Below, piece by piece: positions 1 through 6,341 of a stretch of DNA of 15,949 bases. The translations under genes were made by a program, and so were the position numbers. This DNA is from Pedococcus sp. GTDB taxonomy: Bacteria > Actinomycetota > Actinomycetes > Actinomycetales > Dermatophilaceae. How positions within the stretch are numbered: position 1 is the first letter of the stretch; each line of letters begins with the position of its first letter. Below the pieces are notes generated by a model. That model did no database searches, had not been told where the DNA came from, and was given only the letters and a program-made list of their open reading frames with translations. The stretch lies in contig JAICSZ010000006.1 in the NCBI GenBank assembly GCA_025936615.1, positions 1-15,949 on the forward strand, in the 5' to 3' direction.

Positions 1-414
1 CCCGGCACCAACGGTGCCGAATCCCCTGCCCACCAATACCTTTCGCAGTCGGTGACGCAGGTGCCGCTGCGACTCCGGCACGGAGTACGCCGCGAGCACC
101 CACGGGTCACCCGGCTGGGCACGACGGTGGCCGAAGATGCGCTCGTCCCCTTCGGCGAAGACGTCCTCGAGGGCCGGGTCGAGGCGGTAGGCAGCCGAGC
201 CGTCGGCGCGGTCGCTGACGAGGACCCCGCGCTTCTTCAGCCGGGACAGGGCCGAGCGCGCCGCTCCCTCGTCCACGCCCAGCCCCGCCACCAGCCGCAG
301 CAGGTCGGACACCGCGATGGGTCGCTCGCCGCGGGCATGGAGCCCGCAGATCGTGACGATCAGCTGTTGCACCTGCCGCGCCGCGCCTGGGGCGGGGTGG
401 GCGGGGGCGGGCAC
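1..414 (-). CDS. PaaX-family transcriptional regulator, N-terminal part (cut by window edge)
   Basis: The first 138 codons are visible and the rest lies beyond position 1. The N-terminal half reads as a winged helix: the segment LIVTICGLHARG is followed by LLRLVAGLGVDEGAARSAL and then SRLKKRGVL, the usual PaaX order of helix, helix-turn-helix and wing. It is followed by the linker block WVLAAYSVPES and RHRLRKVLVGRGFG, characteristic of the PaaX central domain. PaaX proteins repress phenylacetate and other CoA-thioester catabolic operons and respond to acyl-CoA ligands; that is family knowledge and the ligand here is unknown. I chose the GTG at 414 because it sits 6 bases after a TAGGCT hexamer (leaderless arrangement) and leaves a short PA-rich lead before the conserved region. 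The gene follows the VOC gene by only 25 bases on the same strand. Confidence 0.85.
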   Translation of the reverse strand, partial: MPAPAHPAPGAARQVQQLIVTICGLHARGERPIAVSDLLRLVAGLGVDEGAARSALSRLKKRGVLVSDRADGSAAYRLDPALEDVFAEGDERIFGHRRAQPGDPWVLAAYSVPESQRHLRHRLRKVLVGRGFGTVGAG

Positions 415-420
415 GCACGG

Positions 421-426
421 AGCCTA
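421..426 (-). promoter_or_regulatory. Putative -10 box for a leaderless PaaX-type transcript
   Basis: TAGGCT on the minus strand fits the actinobacterial TANNNT -10 consensus. The next six bases (CCGTGC) lead directly to the GTG start, so the transcript would begin at or next to the start codon. No Shine-Dalgarno sequence is present. No good -35 is evident. Confidence 0.4.
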
Positions 427-439
427 GCCCCGACGCTGC

Positions 440-841
440 CTAGCCCTGTTGCTGACGGATGACCTGCTGCAGCGACCAGCGGTTGCCGTCGGGGTCCCCG
501 AAGTACACGAACCGTCCCCACGGCTGCTCGTCGACGCCCTGGCACTCGACGTCGCAGCTGCGCAGGTGCTCCAGCGCGGCGTCGGCGTCCTCGACGACGA
601 CCTGGATGAGCTGCGTGGACCCTTGGGGCATCATGCCCAGGCCCACGCCGAAGCAGAACGAGCACGCCGACCCCGGCGGCGTGACCTGCACGAAGCGCAG
701 GCCCTCGTGGACAGTGTTGTCGATGTCGGCCGGCCAGCCCACCTGCTCGTAGAACGCCTTGGTGCGGTCGACGTCCGTGACGGCCAGCGGGACGAGCTCG
801 ATCTTGAAGTCCATGGTGGTTTCCTTCGCTGTCGTGGTCAT
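440..841 (-). CDS. VOC superfamily (glyoxalase/bleomycin-resistance fold) protein
   Basis: A 133-residue protein with one vicinal-oxygen-chelate module. The beta-strand opening is IELVPLAVTDVDRTKAFYEQ, and the typical closing strand FGDPDGNRWSLQQ lies at about residues 114-126. Such single-module proteins usually dimerise; many bind a metal, but the function of this subfamily is unassigned and I do not propose a substrate. Two starts are possible. ATG 841 lies 6 bases after TAGCCT (leaderless). ATG 814 follows a good AAGGAA ribosome site and begins MDFKIEL, the usual family start. The protein could be made from either. It lies between the CMD-family gene and the PaaX-type regulator on the same strand. 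Confidence 0.85.
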   Translation of the reverse strand: MTTTAKETTMDFKIELVPLAVTDVDRTKAFYEQVGWPADIDNTVHEGLRFVQVTPPGSACSFCFGVGLGMMPQGSTQLIQVVVEDADAALEHLRSCDVECQGVDEQPWGRFVYFGDPDGNRWSLQQVIRQQQG

Positions 842-847
842 GACTCG

Positions 848-853
848 AGGCTA
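848..853 (-). promoter_or_regulatory. Putative -10 box for the VOC gene
   Basis: TAGCCT (TANNNT class) is followed by CGAGTC and then the ATG at 841, the same spacing seen at the PaaX-type gene. The region where a -35 would lie overlaps the inverted repeat at 864-880, so that repeat could act as an operator. Confidence 0.4.
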
Positions 854-863
854 GGTGGCCTTC

Positions 864-880
864 CGGTCACTTCCTGACCG
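864..880. repeat. Perfect inverted repeat between CMD-family and VOC genes
   Basis: CGGTCA-CTTCC-TGACCG forms two perfect 6-bp arms around a 5-base centre. It abuts the stop codon of the CMD-family gene (881-883) and lies about 10 bp upstream of the VOC -10 box. The short stem and lack of a T-tract make a strong terminator unlikely; a regulator-binding site is the better reading. No known factor is assigned. Confidence 0.5.
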
Positions 881-1444
881 CTATCCCGGTGCATCGGCGC
901 GGAACACCCGGAGCTGGAGGGCGAGGGTGGAGTAGTAGCCGACCAGCGTCGTCAGCTCGAAGGCCGCTTGGGGCCCAACGGTTTTCGCACACTCCTGCCA
1001 TGTCTCGTCGTCGACGTCGCCATCGAGCATCGCCCGGACCAGCCGCGCCGCCGCCTGCTCGTGCCCGTCCTCGTATGCCGGGTGGCCGCCTTCCCGGATC
1101 GTCTCCAGCTCCACGTCGGTCAGGCCCACCGCCCGGCCGACTCCCTCGTGCGCATGGCGCTCGAAGTCGCTGCCCCACCGGGCGGCGACCATGAGGATCG
1201 CGATCTCTCGAGTGCGGTCCGTCAGGGAGGTGCGGTAGCGAAGGGCTGCGCCGAGGTCCTGCAGTGCGGCGCCGACAGGGGGCCACAGGAGGAACGCGTT
1301 GAACGGCCCGGCCAGGCTGCCGTCCGGCCTCGTCAGCGCGAAGTGCTGCGGGCCCTGGGCCCGCGGTCCGGAGGTGATCGTGTCGTAGAGGGCACGCTGG
1401 TCCGGGTGGAGCTCGTCGGGCGTGAGGTCGGGCAGGCGTGACAT
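881..1444 (-). CDS. Carboxymuconolactone decarboxylase (AhpD-like) family protein
   Basis: A 187-residue all-helical protein. The core reads GPFNAFLLWPPVGAALQDLG, then RTREIAILMVAARWGSDFERH and HEGVGRAVGLTD, the typical CMD-family helix block with the conserved Glu80, Glu95 and His97/His99. There is no CxxC, so it is not an AhpD-type peroxidase; it is closer to gamma-carboxymuconolactone decarboxylase-like proteins, whose real substrates are mostly unknown. ATG 1444 gives MSRLPDLTPDELHPDQ, the usual family start; an upstream ATG at 1507 would add 21 unconserved residues and run into the divergent promoter. It is transcribed divergently from the CoA-transferase operon, with an 89-bp intergenic region. 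Confidence 0.85.
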   Translation of the reverse strand: MSRLPDLTPDELHPDQRALYDTITSGPRAQGPQHFALTRPDGSLAGPFNAFLLWPPVGAALQDLGAALRYRTSLTDRTREIAILMVAARWGSDFERHAHEGVGRAVGLTDVELETIREGGHPAYEDGHEQAAARLVRAMLDGDVDDETWQECAKTVGPQAAFELTTLVGYYSTLALQLRVFRADAPG

Positions 1445-1449
1445 GTCAC
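1438..1449. promoter_or_regulatory. 12-bp perfect palindrome over the CMD-family start codon
   Basis: GTGACATGTCAC is a perfect palindrome covering the ATG at 1444. It lies on the CMD side of the divergent region, so a bound protein could affect that gene. Palindromes this short can arise by chance, so the regulatory role is inferred. Confidence 0.3.
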
Positions 1450-1497
1450 CCAGTGAACCGTCTTCGGCGCTCCCTCGTGCAGCGGGTGCAGGATGGG

Positions 1498-1514
1498 TGC
1501 GGTCCACAACCGCA
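1498..1514. promoter_or_regulatory. 17-bp dyad upstream of the CoA-transferase operon
   Basis: TGCGGT-CCACA-ACCGCA has perfect 6-bp arms and ends 5 bases before the AGGAG ribosome site (1520-1524) of the CaiB-family gene. It could be an operator or a small hairpin in the leader. The inner GGT...ACC pairing recalls GntR-family half-sites, but the spacing is not the classical one. Confidence 0.35.
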
Positions 1515-1533
1515 ACGACAGGAGCCGTGCCGC

Positions 1534-2706
1534 ATGAAGCCGCTGGAGGACCTCACCGTCGTCTCGCTCGAGCAGGCGGTCGCGGCACCCTTCGCGACGC
1601 GTCAGCTCGCCGACCTCGGGGCGCGGGTCATCAAGGTGGAGCGGCCGGGTGCCGGTGACTTCGCACGGCACTACGACGAGACGGTCAAGGGCCTGTCGTC
1701 ACACTTCGTGTGGCTCAACCGCTCGAAGGAGTCCGTCGCCCTGGACCTGAAGTCCGAGCACGGCCGCGAGGTCGTCCACGCGCTGGTTGCGCGTGCCGAC
1801 GTGTTCGTCCAGAACCTCGCCCCGGGTGCGGCGGAGCGGCTCGGCCTCGGGGCCGCCGAGCTCCGCGCCCAGCGCCCCGAGCTGGTCCACTGCTCGATCT
1901 CGGGATACGGGACGGGCGGTCCGTACACGGACAAGAAGGCCTACGACCTGCTCGTGCAGTGCGAGTCCGGGCTGGTGTCGGTCACCGGCACGCCAGAGAC
2001 CCCGGTCAAGGTCGGCATCTCGGTCGCGGACATCGCCGCCGGCATGTACGCGTACAGCGGCATCCTGACCGCACTGCTGCGCCGGAGCTCGACAGGTCAG
2101 GGCGCCACGCTCGAGGTGTCCATGCTCGAGGCGCTGGCCGAGTGGATGGGCTTCCCCATGTACTACGGCTGGTACGGCGGCACCGACCCGGTGCGCAGCG
2201 GCGCCTCGCACTCGGCGATCGCACCCTACGGCCCGTTCCCGTGTGGCGACGGCGGGCAGGTCTTCCTCGGCATCCAGAACGAGCGGGAGTGGGCGGCGTT
2301 CTGCGCGAAGGTGCTCGACGAGCCGGAGCTCGCCACCGACGCACGCTTCTCGACCAACAGCCTGCGGGTGGCGCACCGCGACGAGCTCGGCGCCGTCGTG
2401 GCCGAGGCGTTCGCCGGCCTCGCCACAGGGGCAGTCGTCGACCGGCTGGAGGAGGTCGGCATCGCCAACGCGCGGCTGCGTGACGTGCACGGGCTCGTGG
2501 AGCACGAGCAGCTGGCCGCCCGGCACCGGTGGCGCGAGGTCGGGTCGCCGGCAGGGCCGCTGCGCGCGCTCGTGCCGCCGGCGGTGCCCGACGGCGAGGA
2601 GCCGGTCATGGGGCCGATCCCCGCCGTCGGCGAGGACACCGAGCGCATCCTGGCGGAGCTCGGGCTCGCTGCCACGCCAGCCGGCTCGCAGCGAGGGGAG
2701 CGGTGA
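1534..2706 (+). CDS. CaiB/BaiF (class III) CoA-transferase
   Basis: A 390-residue protein, normal for class III CoA-transferases, which move CoA between carboxylic acids through an enzyme-bound aspartyl-CoA anhydride. Family marks in order: LEQAVAAPFATRQLADLGARVIKVE (about residues 12-36), NRSKESVALDL (62-72), the SISGYGTGGP loop (121-130), YDLLVQCESGLVSVTG (137-152), and GISVADIAAG, where Asp166 is in the place of the catalytic Asp169 of formyl-CoA transferase. The ATG at 1534 follows AGGAG by 9 bases; an earlier ATG in frame at 1438 would add an unconserved lead overlapping the divergent gene. It is the first gene of a four-gene operon; its stop overlaps the next start (TGATG). The likely job is activation of a dicarboxylic or branched acid for the enzymes downstream, with the CoA donor and acceptor unknown. 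Confidence 0.93.
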   Translation: MKPLEDLTVVSLEQAVAAPFATRQLADLGARVIKVERPGAGDFARHYDETVKGLSSHFVWLNRSKESVALDLKSEHGREVVHALVARADVFVQNLAPGAAERLGLGAAELRAQRPELVHCSISGYGTGGPYTDKKAYDLLVQCESGLVSVTGTPETPVKVGISVADIAAGMYAYSGILTALLRRSSTGQGATLEVSMLEALAEWMGFPMYYGWYGGTDPVRSGASHSAIAPYGPFPCGDGGQVFLGIQNEREWAAFCAKVLDEPELATDARFSTNSLRVAHRDELGAVVAEAFAGLATGAVVDRLEEVGIANARLRDVHGLVEHEQLAARHRWREVGSPAGPLRALVPPAVPDGEEPVMGPIPAVGEDTERILAELGLAATPAGSQRGER

Positions 2707-3872
2707 TGGAGGGACTGACCGACGAGGAGTCCGAGATCGTCCTGCTGGTGCGGGAGTTCGTCGACCGCGAGGTGAAGCCGGTCGTGCAGGAGCTCGAGCA
2801 CACCAACACCTACCCCGAGAAGCTCATCGACCAGATGAAGGAGCTCGGTGTCTACGGCCTGGCGATCCCCGAGCCGTGGGGCGCCGCCAAGGTGAGCACG
2901 CCCTGCTACGTGCTCGTCACCGAGGAGCTCGCCCGCGGCTGGATGAGCCTGGCCGGGGCCATGGGCGGGCACACCGTCGTGGCCAAGCTCATCCAGGACT
3001 ACGGGACCACGGAGCAGCAGGACCGCTACCTCCCACGCATGGCGACAGGTGAGCTGCGCGCCACCATGGCGCTGACCGAGCCGGGCGGCGGCTCCGACCT
3101 CCAGGCGATGCGCACCGTGGCACGTCGCGACCGCGACGACTACGTCGTCAACGGCTCCAAGACGTGGATCTCCAACGCCCGTCGCTCCGGCCTCGTGGCG
3201 CTGCTGTGCAAGACCGACCCCTCCGCACAGCCACGGCACAAGGGCATCTCGATCCTGCTGGTGGACAAGGAGGACGCCCCCGAGGGGCTCACCATCTCCC
3301 GCGACCTGCCCAAGCTGGGCTACAAGGGCGTGGAGGCGTGCGAGCTGGTCTTCGAGGACCTGCGGGTCCCGGCCGACGCACTGCTCGGCACGGCCGAGGG
3401 GAAGGGCTTCGCACAGATGATGCGTGGGCTCGAGGTCGGCCGCCTGCAGGTGGCGGCCCGGGCGCTCGGCGTGGGGCGTGCCGCGCTCGAGGACTCGTTG
3501 CGCTACGCGCAGCAACGGCAGAGCTTCGGCAAGCCGATCTGGCGACACCAGTCCGTCGGCAACCACCTCGCGGACATGGCGACCAAGCTCACCGCCGCGC
3601 GCCAGCTGACGTTGTACGCCGCGCGCCGATACGAGGCCGGCGAGCGGGCCGACCTCGAGGCCGGGATGGCGAAGCTCTACGCGTCGGAGGCCGCCATGGA
3701 GATCGCGCTCGACGCGGTGCGCGTCCACGGCGGCTACGGCTACTCCACCGAGTTCGACGTCGAACGCTACTTCCGGGACGCACCGCTCATGATCGTCGGC
3801 GAGGGCACCAACGAGATCCAGCGCAACGTCATCGCGAGCCAGCTCGTCAAGCGGGGCACGGTGGCGCCGTGA
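2706..3872 (+). CDS. Acyl-CoA dehydrogenase
   Basis: A 388-residue flavoprotein of standard acyl-CoA dehydrogenase length; it introduces the alpha-beta double bond into an acyl-CoA and passes electrons to ETF. Visible marks are the FAD/substrate loop ALTEPGGGSDL (about 122-132), GSKTWISNA (150-158), the helical C-terminal domain with YAQQRQSFGKPI, and the ending VHGGYGYSTEFDVERYFRD followed by GEGTNEIQ. Glu366 in GEGT is at the place of the catalytic base used by short- and medium-chain enzymes. The ATG at 2706 overlaps the previous stop by one base and follows GGGGAG. Between a CoA-transferase, a CitE-like lyase and a MaoC-type hydratase, the natural substrate would be a branched dicarboxylyl-CoA such as methylsuccinyl-CoA; this is inference, as specificity cannot be read from the motifs. 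Confidence 0.93.
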   Translation: MEGLTDEESEIVLLVREFVDREVKPVVQELEHTNTYPEKLIDQMKELGVYGLAIPEPWGAAKVSTPCYVLVTEELARGWMSLAGAMGGHTVVAKLIQDYGTTEQQDRYLPRMATGELRATMALTEPGGGSDLQAMRTVARRDRDDYVVNGSKTWISNARRSGLVALLCKTDPSAQPRHKGISILLVDKEDAPEGLTISRDLPKLGYKGVEACELVFEDLRVPADALLGTAEGKGFAQMMRGLEVGRLQVAARALGVGRAALEDSLRYAQQRQSFGKPIWRHQSVGNHLADMATKLTAARQLTLYAARRYEAGERADLEAGMAKLYASEAAMEIALDAVRVHGGYGYSTEFDVERYFRDAPLMIVGEGTNEIQRNVIASQLVKRGTVAP

Positions 3873-4702
3873 CCCGGCCCTCCGCCGCCGAAGCCGCGCG
3901 GACCCTGCTCTTCGTCCCCGGCACCAGGCCGGACCGCTTCTCGAAGGCGGCCGCCAGCGGTGCCGACCTGGTCGTCATCGACCTCGAGGACGCCGTCGCC
4001 GAGTCGGCCAAGGAGGCGGCGCGCCGTGCCGTCGCGGACTGGCTGCGCGGTGACGGCGCCCAGGTCGGCGCGGCGGTGCGGGTCAACGCGATCGGCTCGC
4101 GACACCACGAGGCAGACGTGGCCGCCCTGGTGGGACTGCCCGGCCTGCGTGCGGTGGTGGTGCCGATGGCCGAGGAACCCGACGGGCTGGCGACTCTTGC
4201 CCAGCGGCTCGGGGCCGACGTGGCGGTGCTCGCGCTGGTCGAGACCGCGCTGGGCGTGCACCGGGCCCTCGAGCTCGCGGCCGCGCCGGGGGTGCGACGG
4301 CTCGCCTTCGGGCACCTCGACCTGGCTGCCGACCTCGGCTCCGCCACCGACGACACGGCCATGCTCATGGCGCGCTCGACCCTGGTCCTGGCCTCCCGCG
4401 TGGCCGGGTTGCCCGGCCCGGTCGACGGCACGACGACAACGCTGGACGACCCTGGCGCCGCTGCCGACGACGCCGGCCGGGCTCGCGCGCTCGGCTTCAC
4501 CGGCAAGCTGTGCATCCACCCGAACCAGGTGGCGCCGGTCAGGGCGGCATTCCAGCCGACCGACGGCGAGCTCGCATGGGCGCACCGGGTGCTCGAGGCA
4601 GCGACGGCAGGCGGGGTGGCCCGGGTCGACGGCCAGATGGTCGACGCGCCCGTGATCCTGCGCGCGCGCCACCTCGTTGCGCTGGAAGGCAGCTCGTCGT
4701 GA
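3869..4702 (+). CDS. CitE-like HpcH/HpaI-family acyl-CoA lyase
   Basis: A 277-residue TIM-barrel lyase of the CitE type. Family motifs are all present: LLFVPGTRPDRFSKA (about 13-27), VVIDLEDAV (35-43), substrate Arg71 in RVN, LALVETALG with metal ligand Glu125, FGHLDLAADLG with metal ligand Asp151, and GKLCIHPNQ (212-220). Enzymes of this group cleave (or condense) malyl-, citramalyl- or related hydroxyacyl-CoAs into acetyl- or propionyl-CoA plus a 2-oxoacid, using Mg. The length fits stand-alone CitE homologues rather than the longer malate synthase-like enzymes. GTG 3869 overlaps the dehydrogenase stop by four bases (GTGA), so translation is coupled. No citrate lyase alpha or gamma subunit gene is near, so this is not citrate lyase. 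Citramalyl-CoA lyase is my leading assignment from context. Confidence 0.9.
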   Translation: MTRPSAAEAARTLLFVPGTRPDRFSKAAASGADLVVIDLEDAVAESAKEAARRAVADWLRGDGAQVGAAVRVNAIGSRHHEADVAALVGLPGLRAVVVPMAEEPDGLATLAQRLGADVAVLALVETALGVHRALELAAAPGVRRLAFGHLDLAADLGSATDDTAMLMARSTLVLASRVAGLPGPVDGTTTTLDDPGAAADDAGRARALGFTGKLCIHPNQVAPVRAAFQPTDGELAWAHRVLEAATAGGVARVDGQMVDAPVILRARHLVALEGSSS

Positions 4703-5523
4703 CGTCCGACCGGCTCGTGCGCACCGAGCGGATCGACCCAGGCGTCGTCGAGGCGTTGGCGGGGCTGCTCGACGTCCCCGTGCCCACCCGGACCCTGCCG
4801 CCCATGTGGCACCAGGTGCACCTGCTCGAGAGGCCACCACAGCACGCGCTCGGCCCCGACGGGCACTCCACGCGCGGCATACCGGCTCCTCCCGGCCCGG
4901 GACGCAAGCGGATGTTCGCCGGGGGTCGGGTGACCACGCTGCGCCCGCTCGCCATCGGCGAGGAGGCAACCCGCACCACCTGGGTGACCGACACGGTGGA
5001 CAAGCAGGGCCGCACCGGCCCACTCACCTTCGTGACGACCCGCAGCGAGATCGCCCAGGGCGACGAGCTGGCCGTGGTCGAGGTCGGCGACATCGTCTAC
5101 CGCGAGCCGGGCTCGACCGTGCCGGCAACGCCGGGCACCCTCGACGACCCGCCCTGGCAGGCACCCGCTGACACCCCGAGCCTCAGCCTGAGGGCCGATG
5201 AGGCGCTGCTGTTCCGGTACTCGGCGCTGACCTACAACGCACACCGGATCCACTACGACCACAACTGGGTTCGGCACGAGGGCTATGCCGACCTGGTGGT
5301 GCACGGGCCGCTGCAGGCACTCATGCTCGCCGAGCTCGCCCGCCGCAACGAGGTCGACCTGGTCGGCCGCGAGCTGTCCTACCGGCTGGTGGCACCGATG
5401 ACCGGACCGCAGACGTTCACCGTGGCCGCCGGCGAGGTGGGGGTCGAGCGGGGCGGCGAGGTCCGCGACGTCCACGGCACCGTGACGGCGGTGAGCACGG
5501 TCGGCCCCCTGGCCGACCGCTGA
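4699..5523 (+). CDS. MaoC/FAS1-type double-hotdog dehydratase, mesaconyl-C4-CoA hydratase-like
   Basis: A 274-residue double-hotdog protein. The N-terminal half has TLPPMWHQVHLLERPP (about 32-47), LGPDGH and the RMFAGGRVTTLRPLAIGE block typical of the FAS1-like dehydratase domain in mesaconyl-C4-CoA / methylfumaryl-CoA hydratases. The C-terminal half carries FRYSALTYNAHRIHYD (172-187) and VVHGPLQALML, the MaoC catalytic hotdog with conserved Asn180, His182, His185 and Asp187. Family members hydrate the double bond of branched enoyl-CoAs to give citramalyl-CoA-like products, which the CitE-like enzyme next door could cleave. GTG 4699 overlaps the lyase stop by four bases. This is the last gene of the operon; it ends 16 bases before the convergent GntR gene, with no clear terminator hairpin between. 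Confidence 0.88.
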   Translation: MTSDRLVRTERIDPGVVEALAGLLDVPVPTRTLPPMWHQVHLLERPPQHALGPDGHSTRGIPAPPGPGRKRMFAGGRVTTLRPLAIGEEATRTTWVTDTVDKQGRTGPLTFVTTRSEIAQGDELAVVEVGDIVYREPGSTVPATPGTLDDPPWQAPADTPSLSLRADEALLFRYSALTYNAHRIHYDHNWVRHEGYADLVVHGPLQALMLAELARRNEVDLVGRELSYRLVAPMTGPQTFTVAAGEVGVERGGEVRDVHGTVTAVSTVGPLADR

Positions 5524-5539
5524 CAGCACAGGGAGGCGC

Positions 5540-6259
5540 TCAGTCGAGCACGTCGAGCTGGGCGAGGTCGTCGAACAGGTGCGGGGACCTCCAGTCGACC
5601 CCCGACTGCTCGAGCAGCGGCCGCAACGCGGCGATGGCGTTCTGCCGGTGCCGGGAAAGCACGTCCAGCGCCGCCTCCACGTCGCCGGCCCGGACCGCTG
5701 CCACCAGCTCGTCGTGCTCGTCGAGGACCCGGTCCTTGTTGGTGTCGTCGGTGAAGTAGACCGAGCGGTACACCTCGGTCGAGTCCCACAGCACGTGCAG
5801 GACCCGGATGAGCCGCGGCATCGCGCACGCACTGATGAGCGCGAAGTGGAACCGCCGGTTCGTCGTCGACATGGCGGGGATGTCGAACGCTGCCGCCGCC
5901 CGCCGCACGTCGTCGGCGGCCTCCTCGAGCCGGGCGACGTCCTCCGTGGTCAGCAGCGGCACCCCCCGCCGCACCGCCTCGGCCTCGAGCAGCTCGCGGA
6001 TCCGGTAGACCTCGAGCAGGTCCGACAGCGACAGCTCCGTGACGAAGTAGCCGCGGTGGGCGACGTAGGAGACCTGGCCCTCGCCCTCGAGGATCTTCAG
6101 GGCCTCACGCAGGGGGACCCGACTGACCCCGAGCTCGAGTGCGAGGGTGTCCTGGACGATCTGCTCCCCCGGCTGCAGCCTGCCGGTCGCGATCCAGCTG
6201 CGCAGCTCCGTGAGCACCGCCTCCTGGGCCGTGGGCGGTCGGCGGAACGTCTTCGCCAC
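5540..6259 (-). CDS. GntR family regulator, FCD subfamily (first copy)
   Basis: A 239-residue regulator. The winged helix occupies about residues 12-72 with the recognition region QDTLALELGVSRVPLREALKIL, and an FCD effector domain fills the rest. The FCD metal site looks intact: Asn134 with His138 in NRRFH, His182 in DEHDELV and His204 in SRHRQN. FCD proteins usually repress nearby catabolic genes until a carboxylic acid metabolite binds. GTG 6259 is preceded by a purine-rich AGGAGGAGG. It converges on the CoA-transferase operon and diverges from the MFS gene across 82 bp holding a TGTATACA palindrome, its likely operator. A GATAAT -10 for this gene lies at 6321-6316. Confidence 0.92.
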   Translation of the reverse strand: MAKTFRRPPTAQEAVLTELRSWIATGRLQPGEQIVQDTLALELGVSRVPLREALKILEGEGQVSYVAHRGYFVTELSLSDLLEVYRIRELLEAEAVRRGVPLLTTEDVARLEEAADDVRRAAAAFDIPAMSTTNRRFHFALISACAMPRLIRVLHVLWDSTEVYRSVYFTDDTNKDRVLDEHDELVAAVRAGDVEAALDVLSRHRQNAIAALRPLLEQSGVDWRSPHLFDDLAQLDVLD

Positions 6260-6315
6260 CCCGCCACCTCCTCCTCCGCCGGCCCCGGCCCGGTCGCGGA
6301 TCGAGGCTACTCCCG

Positions 6316-6334
6316 ATTATCCGCTGTATACACT
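6316..6334. promoter_or_regulatory. Divergent promoter region with TGTATACA operator candidate
   Basis: On the minus strand GATAAT (6321-6316) is a good -10 for the GntR gene. On the plus strand TACACT (6329-6334) is a TANNNT -10 placed 7 bases before the GTG of the MFS gene, so that message would be leaderless. The 8-bp palindrome TGTATACA (6325-6332) overlaps the plus -10. The same TGTATAC occurs at the livK promoter (8364-8370). An FCD regulator bound here would block MFS transcription. Confidence 0.55.
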
Positions 6335-6341
6335 CGCTCGG

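Noticed and set aside
864..880. Intrinsic terminator of the CMD-family gene
   Set aside because: The stem is only 6 bp, there is no T-tract, and the position over the VOC promoter fits an operator better.
2226..3728. Minus-strand open frame of 500 codons opposite the CoA-transferase and dehydrogenase genes
   Set aside because: It crosses the boundary of two coupled genes and shows no protein family signal.
3869..4702. Citrate lyase beta subunit (true CitE)
   Set aside because: No citF, citD or cofactor-synthesis genes are near; the MaoC and CoA-transferase context fits a stand-alone acyl-CoA lyase.
3847..5832. Long minus-strand open frame of about 660 codons opposite the lyase and hydratase genes
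   Set aside because: It runs antisense to two genes with clear family motifs, its product is low-complexity Arg/Ser/Pro/Ala-rich with no domain, and such shadows are expected at this G+C.
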